A DNA stretch of 64,000 nucleotides from contig JAJVDF010000017.1 in the NCBI GenBank assembly GCA_022410635.1, positions 322,016-386,015 on the forward strand, in the 5' to 3' direction. Of the stretch, positions 20,542 to 30,478 are shown piece by piece. Under the pieces are notes generated by a model, which saw only the letters and a list, made by a program, of their open reading frames with translations, was not told the origin of the DNA and did not search any database. Origin of the DNA: Tretioscincus oriximinensis. Taxonomy: Eukaryota > Chordata > Lepidosauria > Squamata > Gymnophthalmidae. How positions within the stretch are numbered: position 1 is the first letter of the stretch; every line of letters begins with the position of its first letter. Both the position numbers and the translations under genes were made by a program.

Positions 20542-21527
20542 ATGGACAATTCTCTGAGTGGAAAGAGGAAAGAACTGGGGTACCCCAGGGGTCTGTACTG
20601 GGACCCTTGCTTTTCAATGTATCTATAAATGATCTAGATGCCAAGGTAAATAGTGAAGTAGCCAAGTTTGCTGACAACACTAAACTGTTCAGGGTAATGA
20701 AAACCGAAAATCATTGTAAGGCACTCCAGAGTGATCTATTAAAATTGGGTGAGCAAGTGCAAGGTCATGCACATTGGGGCAAAGAACCCCAACTACTCCT
20801 ACCACCTGATGGGAACCAAGCTTTTTGTGACCAAGCAAGAAAAGGATCTTGGGGTGTTGGTGGACAATGCAGTGAAAATGCCAACACAGTGTGCAGCAGC
20901 AGCAAAAAAGGCAAATTCNATGTTGGGGATAATTAGGAAAGGAATCTAAAACAAGTCAGCAAATGTTGTTTTGCCTCTTTATAAATCTGTNGTGAGGCCA
21001 CATTTGGAATCCTGTGTTCAATTCTGGTCACCACATCTCAAGAGGGATATTTTGGAACTGGAGAAGGTGCAGAAAAGGGCAACAAAAATGTTCAAGGGTC
21101 TGGAACACCTCCCTTACGAAGCAAGGCTGCAACATCTGGGCCTCTTCAGCCTTGAAAGGAGATGTTTGAGGGGTGATCTGATTGAAGTATACAAAATCAT
21201 GCATGGGATCGACAGGGTGAATAGAGAAAAAATGTTTTCTCTATCACACAAGGACCAGAGGGCACTCCTTAAAACTGTTAGGTAGAAAAGTGAGAACAGA
21301 CAAAGGAAAATATTTTTTTCACCCAGAGGGTTATCAGCCTGTGGAATTTACTTCTTGAAGAGGTAGTGGTAGCTAACAGCTTGGATAGTTTCAAGACAGG
21401 ACTTGACAGGTTTATGGATACCAAGGGTATAAATGGATACTAGGATGGATGTCTGGATGTTGCTGGACTTGATGGGCCGTGGCCTGATCCAGTATGGCTC
21501 TTCTTATGTTCTTATGTTCTAAGTCAC

Positions 21528-21965
21528 CAAATGTTGTTTTGCCTCTTTATAAATCTGTGGTGAGGCCACATTTGGAATACTGTGTTCAATTCTGGTCACC
21601 ACATCTCAAGAGGGATATTTTGGAACTGGAGAAGGTGCAGAAAAGGGCAACAAGAATGATCAAGGGTCTGGAGCACCTACCTTATGAAGTCAGGCTTGGA
21701 TAGTTTCAAGATAGGACTAGACAGGTTTATGGACACCAAGGGTATAAATTAATACTAGGATGGATGTTTGGATGTTGTCTCTGGGATGGAGCAAGAGGCA
21801 GGACTCCTGAAATATCATTTGCAGGGAGTCATGAACAGGTGCATATTTTGCTTTCCTCTGTTTGGACTTCCCAGGTGCATCTGGTGGGCCTCTGTATGAG
21901 ACAGAATGCTGGACTTGATAGGCTGTGGCCTTATCCAGGATGGCTCTTCTTATGTTCTTATGTTA
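21528..21965 (+). mobile_element. Second CR1 3' end with internal deletion
   Basis: It begins AAGTCACCAAATGTTG, directly after the terminal repeat of the previous CR1, and repeats its sequence from about 20955 ([19 protein letters not shown] in frame) to ACCTTATGAAGT. It then jumps to GGCTTGGATAGTTTCAAGA and ends with TTCTTATGTTCTTATG. The deletion removes roughly 600 bases relative to the upstream copy. Confidence 0.8.
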
Positions 21966-21969
21966 GTCC

Positions 21970-22900
21970 TACATGTCTTAGGCCCTAATTAAACCTATGT
22001 TTAATTCCAGCTTCAGTCCACTTACAAAGTGCAATAATGGCAAGATAAAATTGCAATTAGCCGTTTGCCAATATTATCTTTCTCACAAGCTTGCTACCAT
22101 GCTTTAAGGAGATCATGATTTATTTATTTATTTATTTATATTTATACCCCACCCCGTACCCAAAGGTCTCAGGGTGATGAACAATAAAATATCAACACAA
22201 AATTAAAAACAGTATAAAAACAATATCTAAAAGTGGGGACAAACTAGTATACATTAGATGTGTGGTAAAGCTCTCTAAAGCACATTAGTTTAGAGTTTAT
22301 TAATCAGTCCTAAATGTGTGAAAATACCAGCTAATGTACATTAGTCATGGTTTGCTTGTATGCAGGGCAGATTTCGCACATGAAGAGGAAATGGCATTAC
22401 ACAGCAGCTGGGATCCAAAGTTCAGTTTTGTAGCTTTTTTGAACACATGACATTGCAGGCAATCCATGCTACATAGNGCTCTTTCAACACTGCCTCTGGG
22501 TTCAGCTGCGAATGTCAACATTAACTGGGCAGAATTCGGAGTTGAAGTTGGAGCTGTCCGAGTGCTGAAATGGTGACATTTGTATTTGAAAACAANGGCA
22601 GGGCTGAAAGGAATTGTATGCATCCCATGATTGCTTGGAACGTCATGTGTAATGATGGCCTACCATTTGCACAGAGCACATGTTATTCCACTTCTAATGT
22701 GGACCTAGCTGCTGAATGAAAAATGCATGGCTACAGCTAATGCACATCAGGCTAAGTAACATGCTTTGAGACAGATACATGCAAAAAGGCAATTACAAAT
22801 GAAATCTATATCTACAGACCAATAGTTGTAGGTCACCAATCCAATCTACTACAATTTGAATTTTAAAATGTGATACTTCACTCAAAGAGGCCCTGTCTGC
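21970..22900. repeat. Unclassified element with TAGGCCCT ends
   Basis: It starts near CTTAGGCCCTAATTAAACC and reaches AGAGGCCCTGTCTGCAC near 22890. Inside are TTATTAATCAGTCCTAAATG and GCTAATGTACATTAGTC, which have parallels at 24090 and 29880, and AATGTGGACCTAGCTGC, which has parallels at 29200, 30190 and 49530. An L2 tail is inserted at 22119. It is probably a non-autonomous DNA transposon about 0.8 kb long, or a composite. Confidence 0.4.
22119..22240 (-). mobile_element. L2-like LINE 3' tail, antisense
   Basis: A TTTATTTATTTA tract is followed by TATTTATACCCCACCCCG, CCAAAGGTCTCAGGG and AGTATAAAAACAATATCTAA, the inverse of the tail at 9847-10031. Confidence 0.7.
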
Positions 22901-22944
22901 ACTGATTCTTATTCTGAGCTATATCTTAAGCCATCCACGTAATA

Positions 22945-23372
22945 CAGTGGTACCTCGGTTCTCGGACGCCTTGAAAGTCGACCAAATCGGTGTTCGACCG
23001 GCAGATTCCAGAAACTTTTGTCCTGGAATCCGAACACCGATTTGGAACTCGAACTTCCTTCGGCATTCTTTCGGCCAGGCGCGCCTTGCTGACGTCATCA
23101 GAGTGCGTTTTTTCGGCCAGGCGCGCCTTGCTGAGGTCATCAGAGTGCGTTTTTTCGGCCCGGCGCGCCTTGCTGACGTCATCAGTGTGCGTTTTTTCGG
23201 CCCGGCGCGCCTTGCTGACGTCATCAGAGTGCGTTTTTTCGGCCCGGCGCGCCTTGCTGACGTCATCAGTGTGCGTTTTTTCGGCCCAGCGCGCCTTGCT
23301 TCGGTTCTCGAACAAATTGGTTCTCGGCCGTCCTGCCGGAACGAATTGTGTTCGAGAACCGAGGTACCACTG
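22945..23372. mobile_element. Tc1/mariner-type miniature element M1
   Basis: The terminal inverted repeats CAGTGGTACCTCGGTTCTCG (left) and CGAGAACCGAGGTACCACTG (right) are exact. Flanking TA dinucleotides (22943-22944, 23373-23374) fit a TA target duplication. Inner inverted segments AATCGGTGTTCG and CGAACACCGATTT form a second stem. The centre is a 42-base tandem array. The repetitive frames on both strands (units of 14 residues) are translations of the array, not genes. Confidence 0.85.
23069..23300. repeat. 42-base tandem array with CRE octamers
   Basis: Five full units and one partial unit of TTTTTTCGGCCMGGCGCGCC plus TTGCTGACGTCATCAG plus WGTGCG. The palindromic octamer TGACGTCA is at 23090, 23174, 23216 and 23258; unit two has TGAGGTCA at 23132. 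The spacing is exactly 42 bases. Each unit also holds GGCGCGCC. Confidence 0.9.
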
Positions 23373-23374
23373 TA

Positions 23375-23984
23375 GTACAAACTTTGGCAGATGGGGCTTG
23401 CCACACAGACTGCACTAGCATGTGGTGGTAGTTTCTTATTCCAGGATATGTTCCAGAACAAGATTCATTGCAGCAAAAAGGGCCCAATACAGTTTGGCCT
23501 TTATTGATTTACATTAACAGGATCTCTCCCTCAACAGCATGATTTAGAATCCAAACAGAATGAAATTGGTACCATGAGATTTAGTGTCACTGTTCAAAAT
23601 TGTGCAGCATTTACTATCACAGTTAATCCTTTTGTCGTCGTCGTCGTCATCGTCCCCCCCCCCCGCAAATCATCACTGTCTCCTCTAACCTTCTTCCTTA
23701 TCCTGTGCAGTAAGATTTGCGGCCACATAAGTGAAGCTACAATAATGCTCCTACAAAGATTGACTACCCAGACATGCCTGTGCTCATCGGCTTGCTGTGA
23801 TAATATAGAGAATCTATTTTTCAAGGCAAGAAAGCATCGATAGATATGGCAGGTACTAGGTAAAATCTTGTACACTAATTTAATAATGCTGTGGTGATGT
23901 TGAAAGATTATTTTTCATCTATGGAAGGTATTTGTGCTCTGAGGGAATAGAAAGCAAATGGAAACAGCAGGCTCTCAGGCTCTT
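23375..23984. other. No gene; CGT microsatellite and C-run
   Basis: A GTCGTCGTCGTCGTCATCGT tract with twelve C follows at about 23634-23665. Frames crossing it on both strands are simple-repeat artefacts. Otherwise unassigned. Confidence 0.5.
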
Positions 23985-24208
23985 TTGACACAGGCTTGCT
24001 AATGCACTATAAGGAGCATACTGTTTTCAATTGTTTGCATGGATATAATCTAGTGCATATTAGATATATAGTAACAGCTTTTTAAAGTGAATTAATGTAC
24101 TGCTGATTAGTCAGTCCTGCAAGTGTAACAGTGCTTTCTAACACACATTAGTAGTGCCTACGGGTATAGTGCGGTATAAAAATGTAAATAAATAAATAAA
24201 TAAATGTT
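23985..24208 (+). repeat. TAGGCCCT-family fragment followed by an L2-like tail
   Basis: ACACAGGCTTGCTAATGCAC and GATTAGTCAGTCCTGCAAGTG have parallels in 21970-22900. From about 24150 the text changes to CCTACGGGTATAGTGCGG and a TAAATAAATAAATAAA tail, the L2-like 3' end. Confidence 0.5.
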
Positions 24209-24210
24209 AG

Positions 24211-24467
24211 AGAGGCACGGTGGTACAGAGGTTAATAGCTTCAGTATTTCAACAGAGATATCGGAGTTTGAGGCATATGCACCAGCCATGGGGAGAGGTA
24301 AACATCCTGTATTGGCCTCAGCTTCAGCCAACCTGCAAAGAAATTTAAGAGTAGATTAATAGATACTACCACAGCATGGTGAGGAAGACAGAAAAACATG
24401 TAAGCCACTGTGATTCCCAAGAGTGGGGCATAAAAACCTGATTCTTCTTCTTCCTCTTCTTCTTCTG
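24211..24467 (+). mobile_element. tRNA-derived SINE family B, complete copy
   Basis: It starts GAGGCACGGTGGTACAGAGG, where complete copies have a pol III A box, and has a decayed B box near GGAGTTTGAGGC. The body has GGGAGAGGTAAACATCC, GCCAACCTGCAAAG and ACCACAGCATGGTGAGGAAG. The tail is GTAAGCCACTGTGATTCCC, GGGGCATAAAAACCTG and a TTC repeat. Confidence 0.75.
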
Positions 24468-24469
24468 AG

Positions 24470-24740
24470 GCACGAACGGCTCAGGTGTTAAGAGTCAGTC
24501 TTTCATGTGAGTGAATCGATCTTGAAGCCCTGGAGAGGGGTGAGCACCCTCTACTGTCCTCAACTTTAGCAAACTCAGCTATTTGAATGAAAGTAGATTT
24601 GCAATCTATATTTCAAGTGCACCCACTAATCTGGTGGAGAAGCTAGTATAGATGTAAGCCTTCGGGCAGAAATTAACCTTTCAAGGCTCTCTGTATACCG
24701 AGAGCAGGGTATAAACGACACATTCTTCGCCTTCTTCTAG
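24470..24740 (+). mobile_element. tRNA-derived SINE family B, adjacent second copy
   Basis: It begins GAGGCACGAACGGCTCAGG (A-box region) immediately after the TTC tail of the previous SINE. B-box region: ATCTTGAAGCCCTGG; body: GGGGTGAGCACCCTCTACTG and CCACTAATCTGGTGGAG; tail: CAGGGTATAAACGAC and TTCTTCGCCTTCTTC. The second SINE apparently landed in, or shares, the first one's tail. Confidence 0.75.
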
Positions 24741-24794
24741 TGATATGTTTGTATGTAGGACAGATGTGCGTGGAGTGTCAGCACATTGAAATGA

Positions 24795-24965
24795 CATTCC
24801 ATGAGCACTTATAGACTCTGATCTGGAAGTCTCTTGTTTCGATTTGGCATTCTTCTGCAAACACTGGGTGACCTTGGGCTAGTCACAGTTCTATGCAGCT
24901 CTCTCAGTCCCACCTACTTCACAAGGCGTTTGTTGTGAAGAGACTCAGTATCACAAAGTTAAGTT
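24795..24965 (+). mobile_element. SINE family A (Sauria-like), partial
   Basis: GGTGACCTTGGGCTAGTCAC, CAGCTCTCTCAGTCCCACC, TACTTCACAAGGCG and TTTGTTGTGAAGAG follow a decayed tRNA-like head (CTGATCTGGAAGTCTC, TTGTTTCGATTTGG). The central landmarks are typical of squamate tRNA-derived SINEs. The 3' tail is missing. Confidence 0.65.
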
Positions 24966-26577
24966 AATATATGTTTTAAAAGCCATTATAGTCCCATCCC
25001 AACGGATAGATAAAACAGGGCTGAAAACAATTTGTTATTGTTGCCCCCAATGATTTTCTGTTTAAACAAAAATGGTTTGAATCAGCATTGGCCACACAGG
25101 CATAGGGACTCTCCAGGGTTTCTCCTGGTAGAAGTGGACTGAAACCTGAGAAAAGCTACTTTTGCAACCAAATCCCATTTATTTACCCTATAAATCCAGA
25201 GCAGATTATTTTGGGGAGGCATCAACCAATCCTGGGAAGGGGGAAAGGAGGATTGGAAATTCCCTTTTGGATAATAGACAACAGGAGGAGTTCACAAGAG
25301 GTACCTAGATGAAAGTAAGGGTGCCATTTCAAGCCTTTTATCTCTTCATCTTTCATTTCTTTCTTCATACAAACAGCCCCAAACTTTCCATCTGCACCTT
25401 TCTTGCAACAGTTAGGCATAGTGAGATTGATCAAGAAGTGAAGTCTTCCTCAATTTTGAATCAGCAATGTCCGCTCTTCCCCTTTTTCTTTTTCTTTTTC
25501 TTTTCCTTTTCCTTTTTCTTCCTCTTCCTCTTCCTGTTCCTCTTCTATTCTAATATTGTGCAAGTCTCACAGTGGAAAAAAATCCCTGATCACCATTTGG
25601 AATCTATAGCTATTAAAAAACATGCCAGAGCCAAGCTTTAGCCATTGTAAACCAATCTGAAGATTTTGCTTCTTTCTACTGTTTTAATTTTATATTGTTT
25701 TATCAGAGTTTACTTGTTGGCTTGGTTTAGCTACTCCATATGGTTCCGTACAGGAAAAGGTATAAGTTAATAAATTGAAAACAGACTTTGAACCATTCAT
25801 GTATATTCTTGAGCTTTCATTTAGGACACTTTAAGATTCAATGATTGTCTGTGACTTGCAGCAGGGCACTCTTATCACCCACTCGCTATAGAATATTAGT
25901 TAAAAAGGAAAACTTCAAAACACTTTTCTTCAGCCCTTAATTTCTAAATGTTCTCAGCCTAGCTCTTCAGTTGAGTAAAACTTAACAAGTAGGAAACTGT
26001 ACAAAGGTTTTTCTGAAAATCAAAGTGAGTTTTCCTGTACCTTACATAAAAAGAAAGTGGCAAGCTCATATTGCACACTGGGTTTATGATTGACAGTGGA
26101 GTGGTTACCATGACAGCTGGTGCTGAGGCAGATGTACTGACAAATGTCCAGATACTCACAGAAAGGTAAAGTTAGTATCTTACAATACATTGAAAAACTT
26201 CAGCACATCTGCACAATTTCTCAGAACTAGAAGTTATCTGGAACCATGGAATCCACACATCACACACAGTATAGGTAGACACAGTCTCCTGTACCACACA
26301 ATGGTTTCAAGGCCCCCTTAATCCCTCAGTTAAGAGGAACCAGATGTAGATATTTTTATTTCTCCCAGATATTGTGGCCAGTTCAACACTAATGTGTGTG
26401 TGTTTGTGTGTATGTGCACATGTGTGTATCATGTCTTTTTATTAACTGTTATAAGTCTCTCGAAATATTTTTAATTGATATGTGATAGAGAAATGTTGTA
26501 AATGCATTTTTTTAATTAAGCCATTGAATGGCCTCATTTTGCTGTAATCAACATGGCTGGTCTGTTTTACAGGTTTC
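24966..26577. other. No gene; polypyrimidine tract, LINE-like tail, GT repeat
   Basis: A C/T-only tract lies at about 25478-25548 (CTTTTT and CTTCCT units). From 25640 to 25790 TTTTAATTTTATATTG and GGTATAAGTTAATAAATTG look like a decayed LINE 3' tail. A GTGTGTGTTTGTGTGTATG run lies at 26393-26427. Frames on both strands in this area lack domains. Confidence 0.45.
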
Positions 26578-26768
26578 ATGGAATCATAGAATGATAGAGT
26601 TGGAAGGGACCTCCAAAGTCATTGGGTCCAACCCCCGGCACAATGCTGGATTCTCTAACTATCCCAGATAGATGGCTGTCCAGCCAGTTATCAATGTCCT
26701 TTTTAAATTGAGGTGCCCAGAATTGAACACAGTATTCTAAATGTGGTAATGATCTCCTTGGGCACATA
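26578..26768 (-). mobile_element. CR1 LINE, ATTCTATGA subfamily, antisense with deletion
   Basis: It starts TGGAATCATAGAATGATAGA and GTTGGAAGGGACCTCC. It runs through ATCCCAGATAGATGGCTGTC, then jumps to TTGAGGTGCCCAGAATTGAA and GTATTCTAAATGTGGTAATG, the antisense coding C-terminus. About 300 bases between are deleted relative to 16161-16620. Confidence 0.85.
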
Positions 26769-27804
26769 TGAATTATTTTTTATATTCTAGCCCTATGTAA
26801 ATTTGAAATTAAAAACATCCAAGTGCTTCCAGTGGTGAGGAGGAAATGCATTATATTTTTCTAAAAGCCGTGTAATATGAATGCCTGTAGACATTATGAA
26901 ATGTTAAACTAGCTAGGAAAGGGAGTGAAAGCCTAGGAAATTATTTTGTTAGCAACAAATTAATGCAATTATTTAGCAACATACCACACAATCCTTGCTG
27001 ACCTAGTCAAGAGCAGCCCATAGTTTGGAGGGTACACATTCCTTTCACTTGTATACTCTGTTCATACTGGATGAGAGCAATGGATGAGGCACAGAATTTT
27101 TTGTAAACTAAACTGTAGTGATGGACAGATCATTCCCTCCTGGTTATGAGAAGGCTGATGCCCACCATTTACCTTGGTTTAGTGTGCAGGAAATGCAGAA
27201 GGTGATCTTTGCTGATGATGATTTGGATTATATGGGTCCTTATCCTTGATTCCCAGTTTAAATCAGAAAGACCCTAAACTCCATTATACTGAAAAGGCAC
27301 CTGAAAAGGCTGTTCTGTGGGCTTCTTTAGAGTTTCTAACTGTGTAATGGAGTTCTTAGACATGAAAATAAATATCTTGTGTAAGAGACACAGGACTTTT
27401 CTGTAGTTTCTCTGATAGTTCTATATTAGGCTGCGTGCACACGACAGTTTCCTGCCTGATTCTTAACGCAATACCCCATACATGCCAAGCTTTGCTATGC
27501 ATCAGTTATAAAGCTGTAAGCATCCACAATTTCCTGATTGCAAAGAGTTTCCAACATCTTTGGGAAAGGTACCGGATGGAGTCTCCTCATGTGTCTCTTT
27601 CTTCACTGGAGAGAAGCAGAAAATCCCGCATGAAGAGAGACAAAGCACGATAATCTCTTTGCACTCTTATTCAGGTGATTAATGTTGGTGAAGCCAAATT
27701 GCTACTGGGCATGTCCCAGATCTTCACTTCCTCATTTCGTCACCAACAGAATTAAAAGGCTTCTCTTTTGTTTGCGAAAGGAACAAAATACTCAGTGCTT
27801 GGTT
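26769..27804. other. No gene; possible Harbinger-like left end
   Basis: Mostly unassigned. TTAGGCTGCGTGCACACG at about 27428 resembles the TTA plus GGCTGCATTCGCAT start of the element at 38497, but I find no matching right end. Confidence 0.35.
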
Positions 27805-28060
27805 TCAGATGATTTTGGAACTTCATGCAACTCAGGTTTGCAAACTGTCACGTGCAGGAGGCCTTTATGTCTTAAGATCTGCAGGGAAGGCCCTCCTGCT
27901 TGTACCACCACATTCAGTAGCAAAGAGACTGGGGATTCAGGACAGGGCCTTCTCAGGGGCTGCTCTCAGATTATGGAATAGTCTCTCCCTTGAGATGCAT
28001 CAGTCTCTTAGAAAACTCTCAAAGATGTGCCTCTTTAACCTCTTTTAATCTTTGGTTGAA
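27805..28060 (+). mobile_element. L2-like LINE C-terminal fragment
   Basis: The frame at 27809-28048 encodes QDRAFSGAALRLWNSLSLEM and then a basic segment ending CLFNLF, the L2 C-terminal pattern. Upstream RSAGKALLLVPPHS matches the same family region as the copy at 4799. It is 5' truncated. Confidence 0.6.
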
Positions 28061-28436
28061 AAAAAAATCAGAGGTAGATCTGAAATAAAACACATCTGAT
28101 GGCAACCTGAGTAGCTATATACATTTAGTAAATAAATAAACTAAAGCAGTATCATTGTCCAAGACAAGGAGTTAGTCTGAATTTACTGGATGAGTTTCAG
28201 TCACTGAGCTTGAACATGTTTGGCTGACCACTTGTATACTTGACCCTTGATCTTCATGTCTCACTAAAAATAGCAGTGAGTTTCTGGAGGTCACAAATAC
28301 CTTCCTGAGATAGGGAGTAGATTCTGCTTCTCTTCAAGATCCATCATTCAACAACTGCTGAGAAATCCAATATGGACTCACAAATTATTGACAGTTATCA
28401 TCTTGCTGCCCTTCTTAGGCAAGACACTTCAAAGAT

Positions 28437-28691
28437 CTCATTGCCTATGCGCAATTGTCCACAAATGTATATCTTTATGAATCAATGATGTCTTTTCTGG
28501 AATTAAATCTTATATCTTAAGATAAATTCAGCCTTTAGGGAGGGTGGGGGGGAGGGGGGAGGATGTCAATTAGTGTCTATTTTGTTTTGTACATGTATAT
28601 AATGATGTTGTTATATATTTTCTCTTAAACCCCATATTCGTGGGGTTCATATGTTGGATATGTCTGTTAATTACTTTAATATTCAATAAAA
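28437..28691 (+). mobile_element. L1-like 5'-truncated insertion with target duplication
   Basis: The 16-base sequence AAGACACTTCAAAGAT is present exactly at 28421-28436 and again at 28692-28707. Between them lies 255 bases ending in TTCAATAAAAA. A purine, G-rich tract GGGAGGGTGGGGGGGAGGGG (about 28540) sits upstream, as in the 3' UTR of L1 elements, and is followed by a T-rich stretch. Target duplication, A-rich end and truncation all fit target-primed reverse transcription. The L1 label rests on the polypurine tract. Confidence 0.65.
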
Positions 28692-28796
28692 AAGACACTT
28701 CAAAGATTATTTTTATAATACCCAAATTGGAAATTGATTTTCCTACAGTAATGTTTATCCCACAATAATCCTTTTATTCTGGCTTCAGTGCAGAAA

Positions 28797-29262
28797 GGGC
28801 CTTAGGTTCTGTTCAAACAGGCTTAGTAGACTACCTTAGGGAGCTCTCTATTCCACTTTGTCTGCATGGGGATAATAGTGGTAATTCTCATCAAACTACT
28901 AAATAAATTTATTGATAGACCAAATAAATCTGCTCTACATGAGTTTCAATGCAGCTGAAGGTACATTAGCAGCAGCACATTTGAATGTAAGATAGATATG
29001 CAATTTGATGTTGCAGCAACTTGAATCCAGAGTACTTTCCAAACTGCTTTTGGTGTAGTTTTGGAGCTGTCCTCAAAGGTAGTGCTGATGTGAACAGGAT
29101 GTAGTATGCAACTGATAGTAACGTCAAGTGTAACTATGGTATAGCATTTGCATGCTAGCACAGATTGTTCCATATTTGAGCTGCTTACTGCAAACACACA
29201 TGGCTGTAGCTAACCAACAACAAACTAATCTGCATTAATTGAACTGTATTAGGCCCTTTAGA
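28797..29262. repeat. Element with TAGGCCCT-type ends
   Basis: The left end GGGCCTTAGGTTCTGTTC and right end AACTGTATTAGGCCCTTT are imperfect inverted repeats. The interior shares TGCATGGGGATAATAG and ATGGCTGTAGCTAACC with other members of the group. No coding frame. Confidence 0.45.
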
Positions 29263-29332
29263 ATATTTGAGAACACAGGAGCATTCACAAAATATCCATT
29301 GACTAACACTTGCATAGAGCAAATGAACAACA

Positions 29333-29530
29333 CAAGCTCAGTGCTGGGAGTATTTGGGTCAGCAATCTCAGGGCCAGAGCATGAAAATCTCAGGTGTTTG
29401 GTGACGTCACTTCCAGGGCAGGACCAGAAGTGATGTAATAGTGGACTCCCTTTCCGATTTGTGATGTCACTTCTGCTCCCCAGGACTCCCTTTCCAAAAG
29501 CACCTAGAAGTGACATCACCAAACAGGAAA
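29333..29530 (-). repeat. TGATGTCACTTCC-box repeat, copy 2 (inverted)
   Basis: Starts CAGTGCTGGGAGTATTTGGG, the inverse of the 3' end at 2680. It carries GTGACGTCACTTCC at 29401, GTGATGTCACTTCTG at 29461 and AGAAGTGACATCACC at 29505. The box at 29401 is an exact CRE octamer next to an ETS core. Confidence 0.6.
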
Positions 29531-29830
29531 TGGGGTGAGGCAAAATTGTATGCTGTATGCAGGTGATTTTTTTAATAAAACTCACGTGAATCACGTATAA
29601 CTCCCAGCATTGCACAAACTGTGTCATCAAGATCATGCAGAGAAAATGTAAAATACAGGACATTTCAGAAGACAATATAAATAACTGTCATTTGAAAGAA
29701 ACAGCCCAACAACTGGGTGGTAATTTGTCACTTATTTTTCACATTTCCCACATACACCAGTGAGGCTATTCCAAACTGTATATTCAAATGAATGTTCGGC
29801 TGGACATTTTCTGGGTAGATGCTACTTATA

Positions 29831-30250
29831 GATGGATAAAGTCTTACGAATCCATTGTAAGGAGCTCATTAGTTTACATCATCTGCATCACATTAGTGAT
29901 TAAGATTTCAATTAGAGTGGATTTCTGATGTCATGGATGCACCACCCCTGCGGCCTCCCTGCTTGGAAATGCTAGCTGCCAGTGCAGCTTTGAAGTGGCT
30001 TTGAAGTTAGGCAACTAGTGTTAGGTCTGACAAGAGAGCAGGAATCTTGCCCTTTTTCAGTGGATAAGGAAGTGGGCAAATCATAGCATGGAGCCTTGAA
30101 TTGTCTCACTTGAAGTACCAACATTGCATGTTAGCATGCGTCACTCTGATAAAGCAGTTCAACCCTGTTTCATGCAGATGCACGTTGCTATAACTAATGT
30201 GGACTGGGCTAATCTAAAGTGGATATATGTGCACAAATGGCCTAAGGCAA
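29831..30250. repeat. Fragments of the TAGGCCCT family
   Basis: CATTGTAAGGAGCTCATTAG, GCATCACATTAGTGATTAAG, and at the right CACGTTGCTATAACTAATG, GTGGACTGGGCTAATC and ATGGCCTAAGGC parallel 22000-22760 and 49500-49610. The middle part (29940-30120) is not shared. Confidence 0.35.
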
Positions 30251-30478
30251 CCACTATCTTTTTAGGGTTGTCTTTAATTTTGATTTGGGCCCTAAAACAT
30301 TTCAAAATATACTTTGGTTACCTCCCCACAATGTGTTTTCTTTCGCTATTTCTTTTAAATCTGAAAAAACATGTCCACAATTCCACCCCACATACCTTTA
30401 ATTGTCCACATCTTTCATTACATTTCCTTGTATTCTCAGCACATGGCATTTCTCATAAGTCATTGCTGGCCTGGCCTT

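Larger units (their letters stand above)
19160..21527 (+). pseudogene. CR1 LINE with decayed reverse transcriptase
   Basis: This is the longest retroelement here. Frames at 19829-20356, 20607-20936, 20749-20949 and 20971-21285 together cover the CR1 reverse transcriptase from an N-terminal segment (QSLQKAWKLFANTI) to the C-terminus. Motifs seen are NKSPGPDGIHPRILKEL (about 20162-20212), GVPQGSVLGPLLF (about 20577-20615), the catalytic box as FADN where the family has FADD (20667-20678), [19 protein letters not shown], and LGLFSLERRCLRGDLIEVYK. It is 5' truncated with no endonuclease domain, frameshifted, carries Ns, and has lost part of the palm to deletion. It ends in TTCTTATGTTCTTATGTTCT. 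Two internal tandem duplications are listed separately. It is not functional. Confidence 0.85.

Noticed and set aside
23069..23300. CRISPR-like array
   Set aside because: Units are contiguous with no unique spacers, and the setting is a vertebrate transposon.
22919..23461. Minus- and plus-strand frames of 129-180 codons with 14-residue repeats
   Set aside because: They are translations of the 42-base array in a mariner miniature element. Since 42 is divisible by three, every frame stays open. No start context or family match.
25309..25641. 110-codon plus-strand frame rich in F, S and L
   Set aside because: It is a translation of a polypyrimidine microsatellite.
29235..29675. 146-codon minus-strand frame
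   Set aside because: It overlaps a TGATGTCACTTCC-box repeat copy, and its composition shows no domain or signal.
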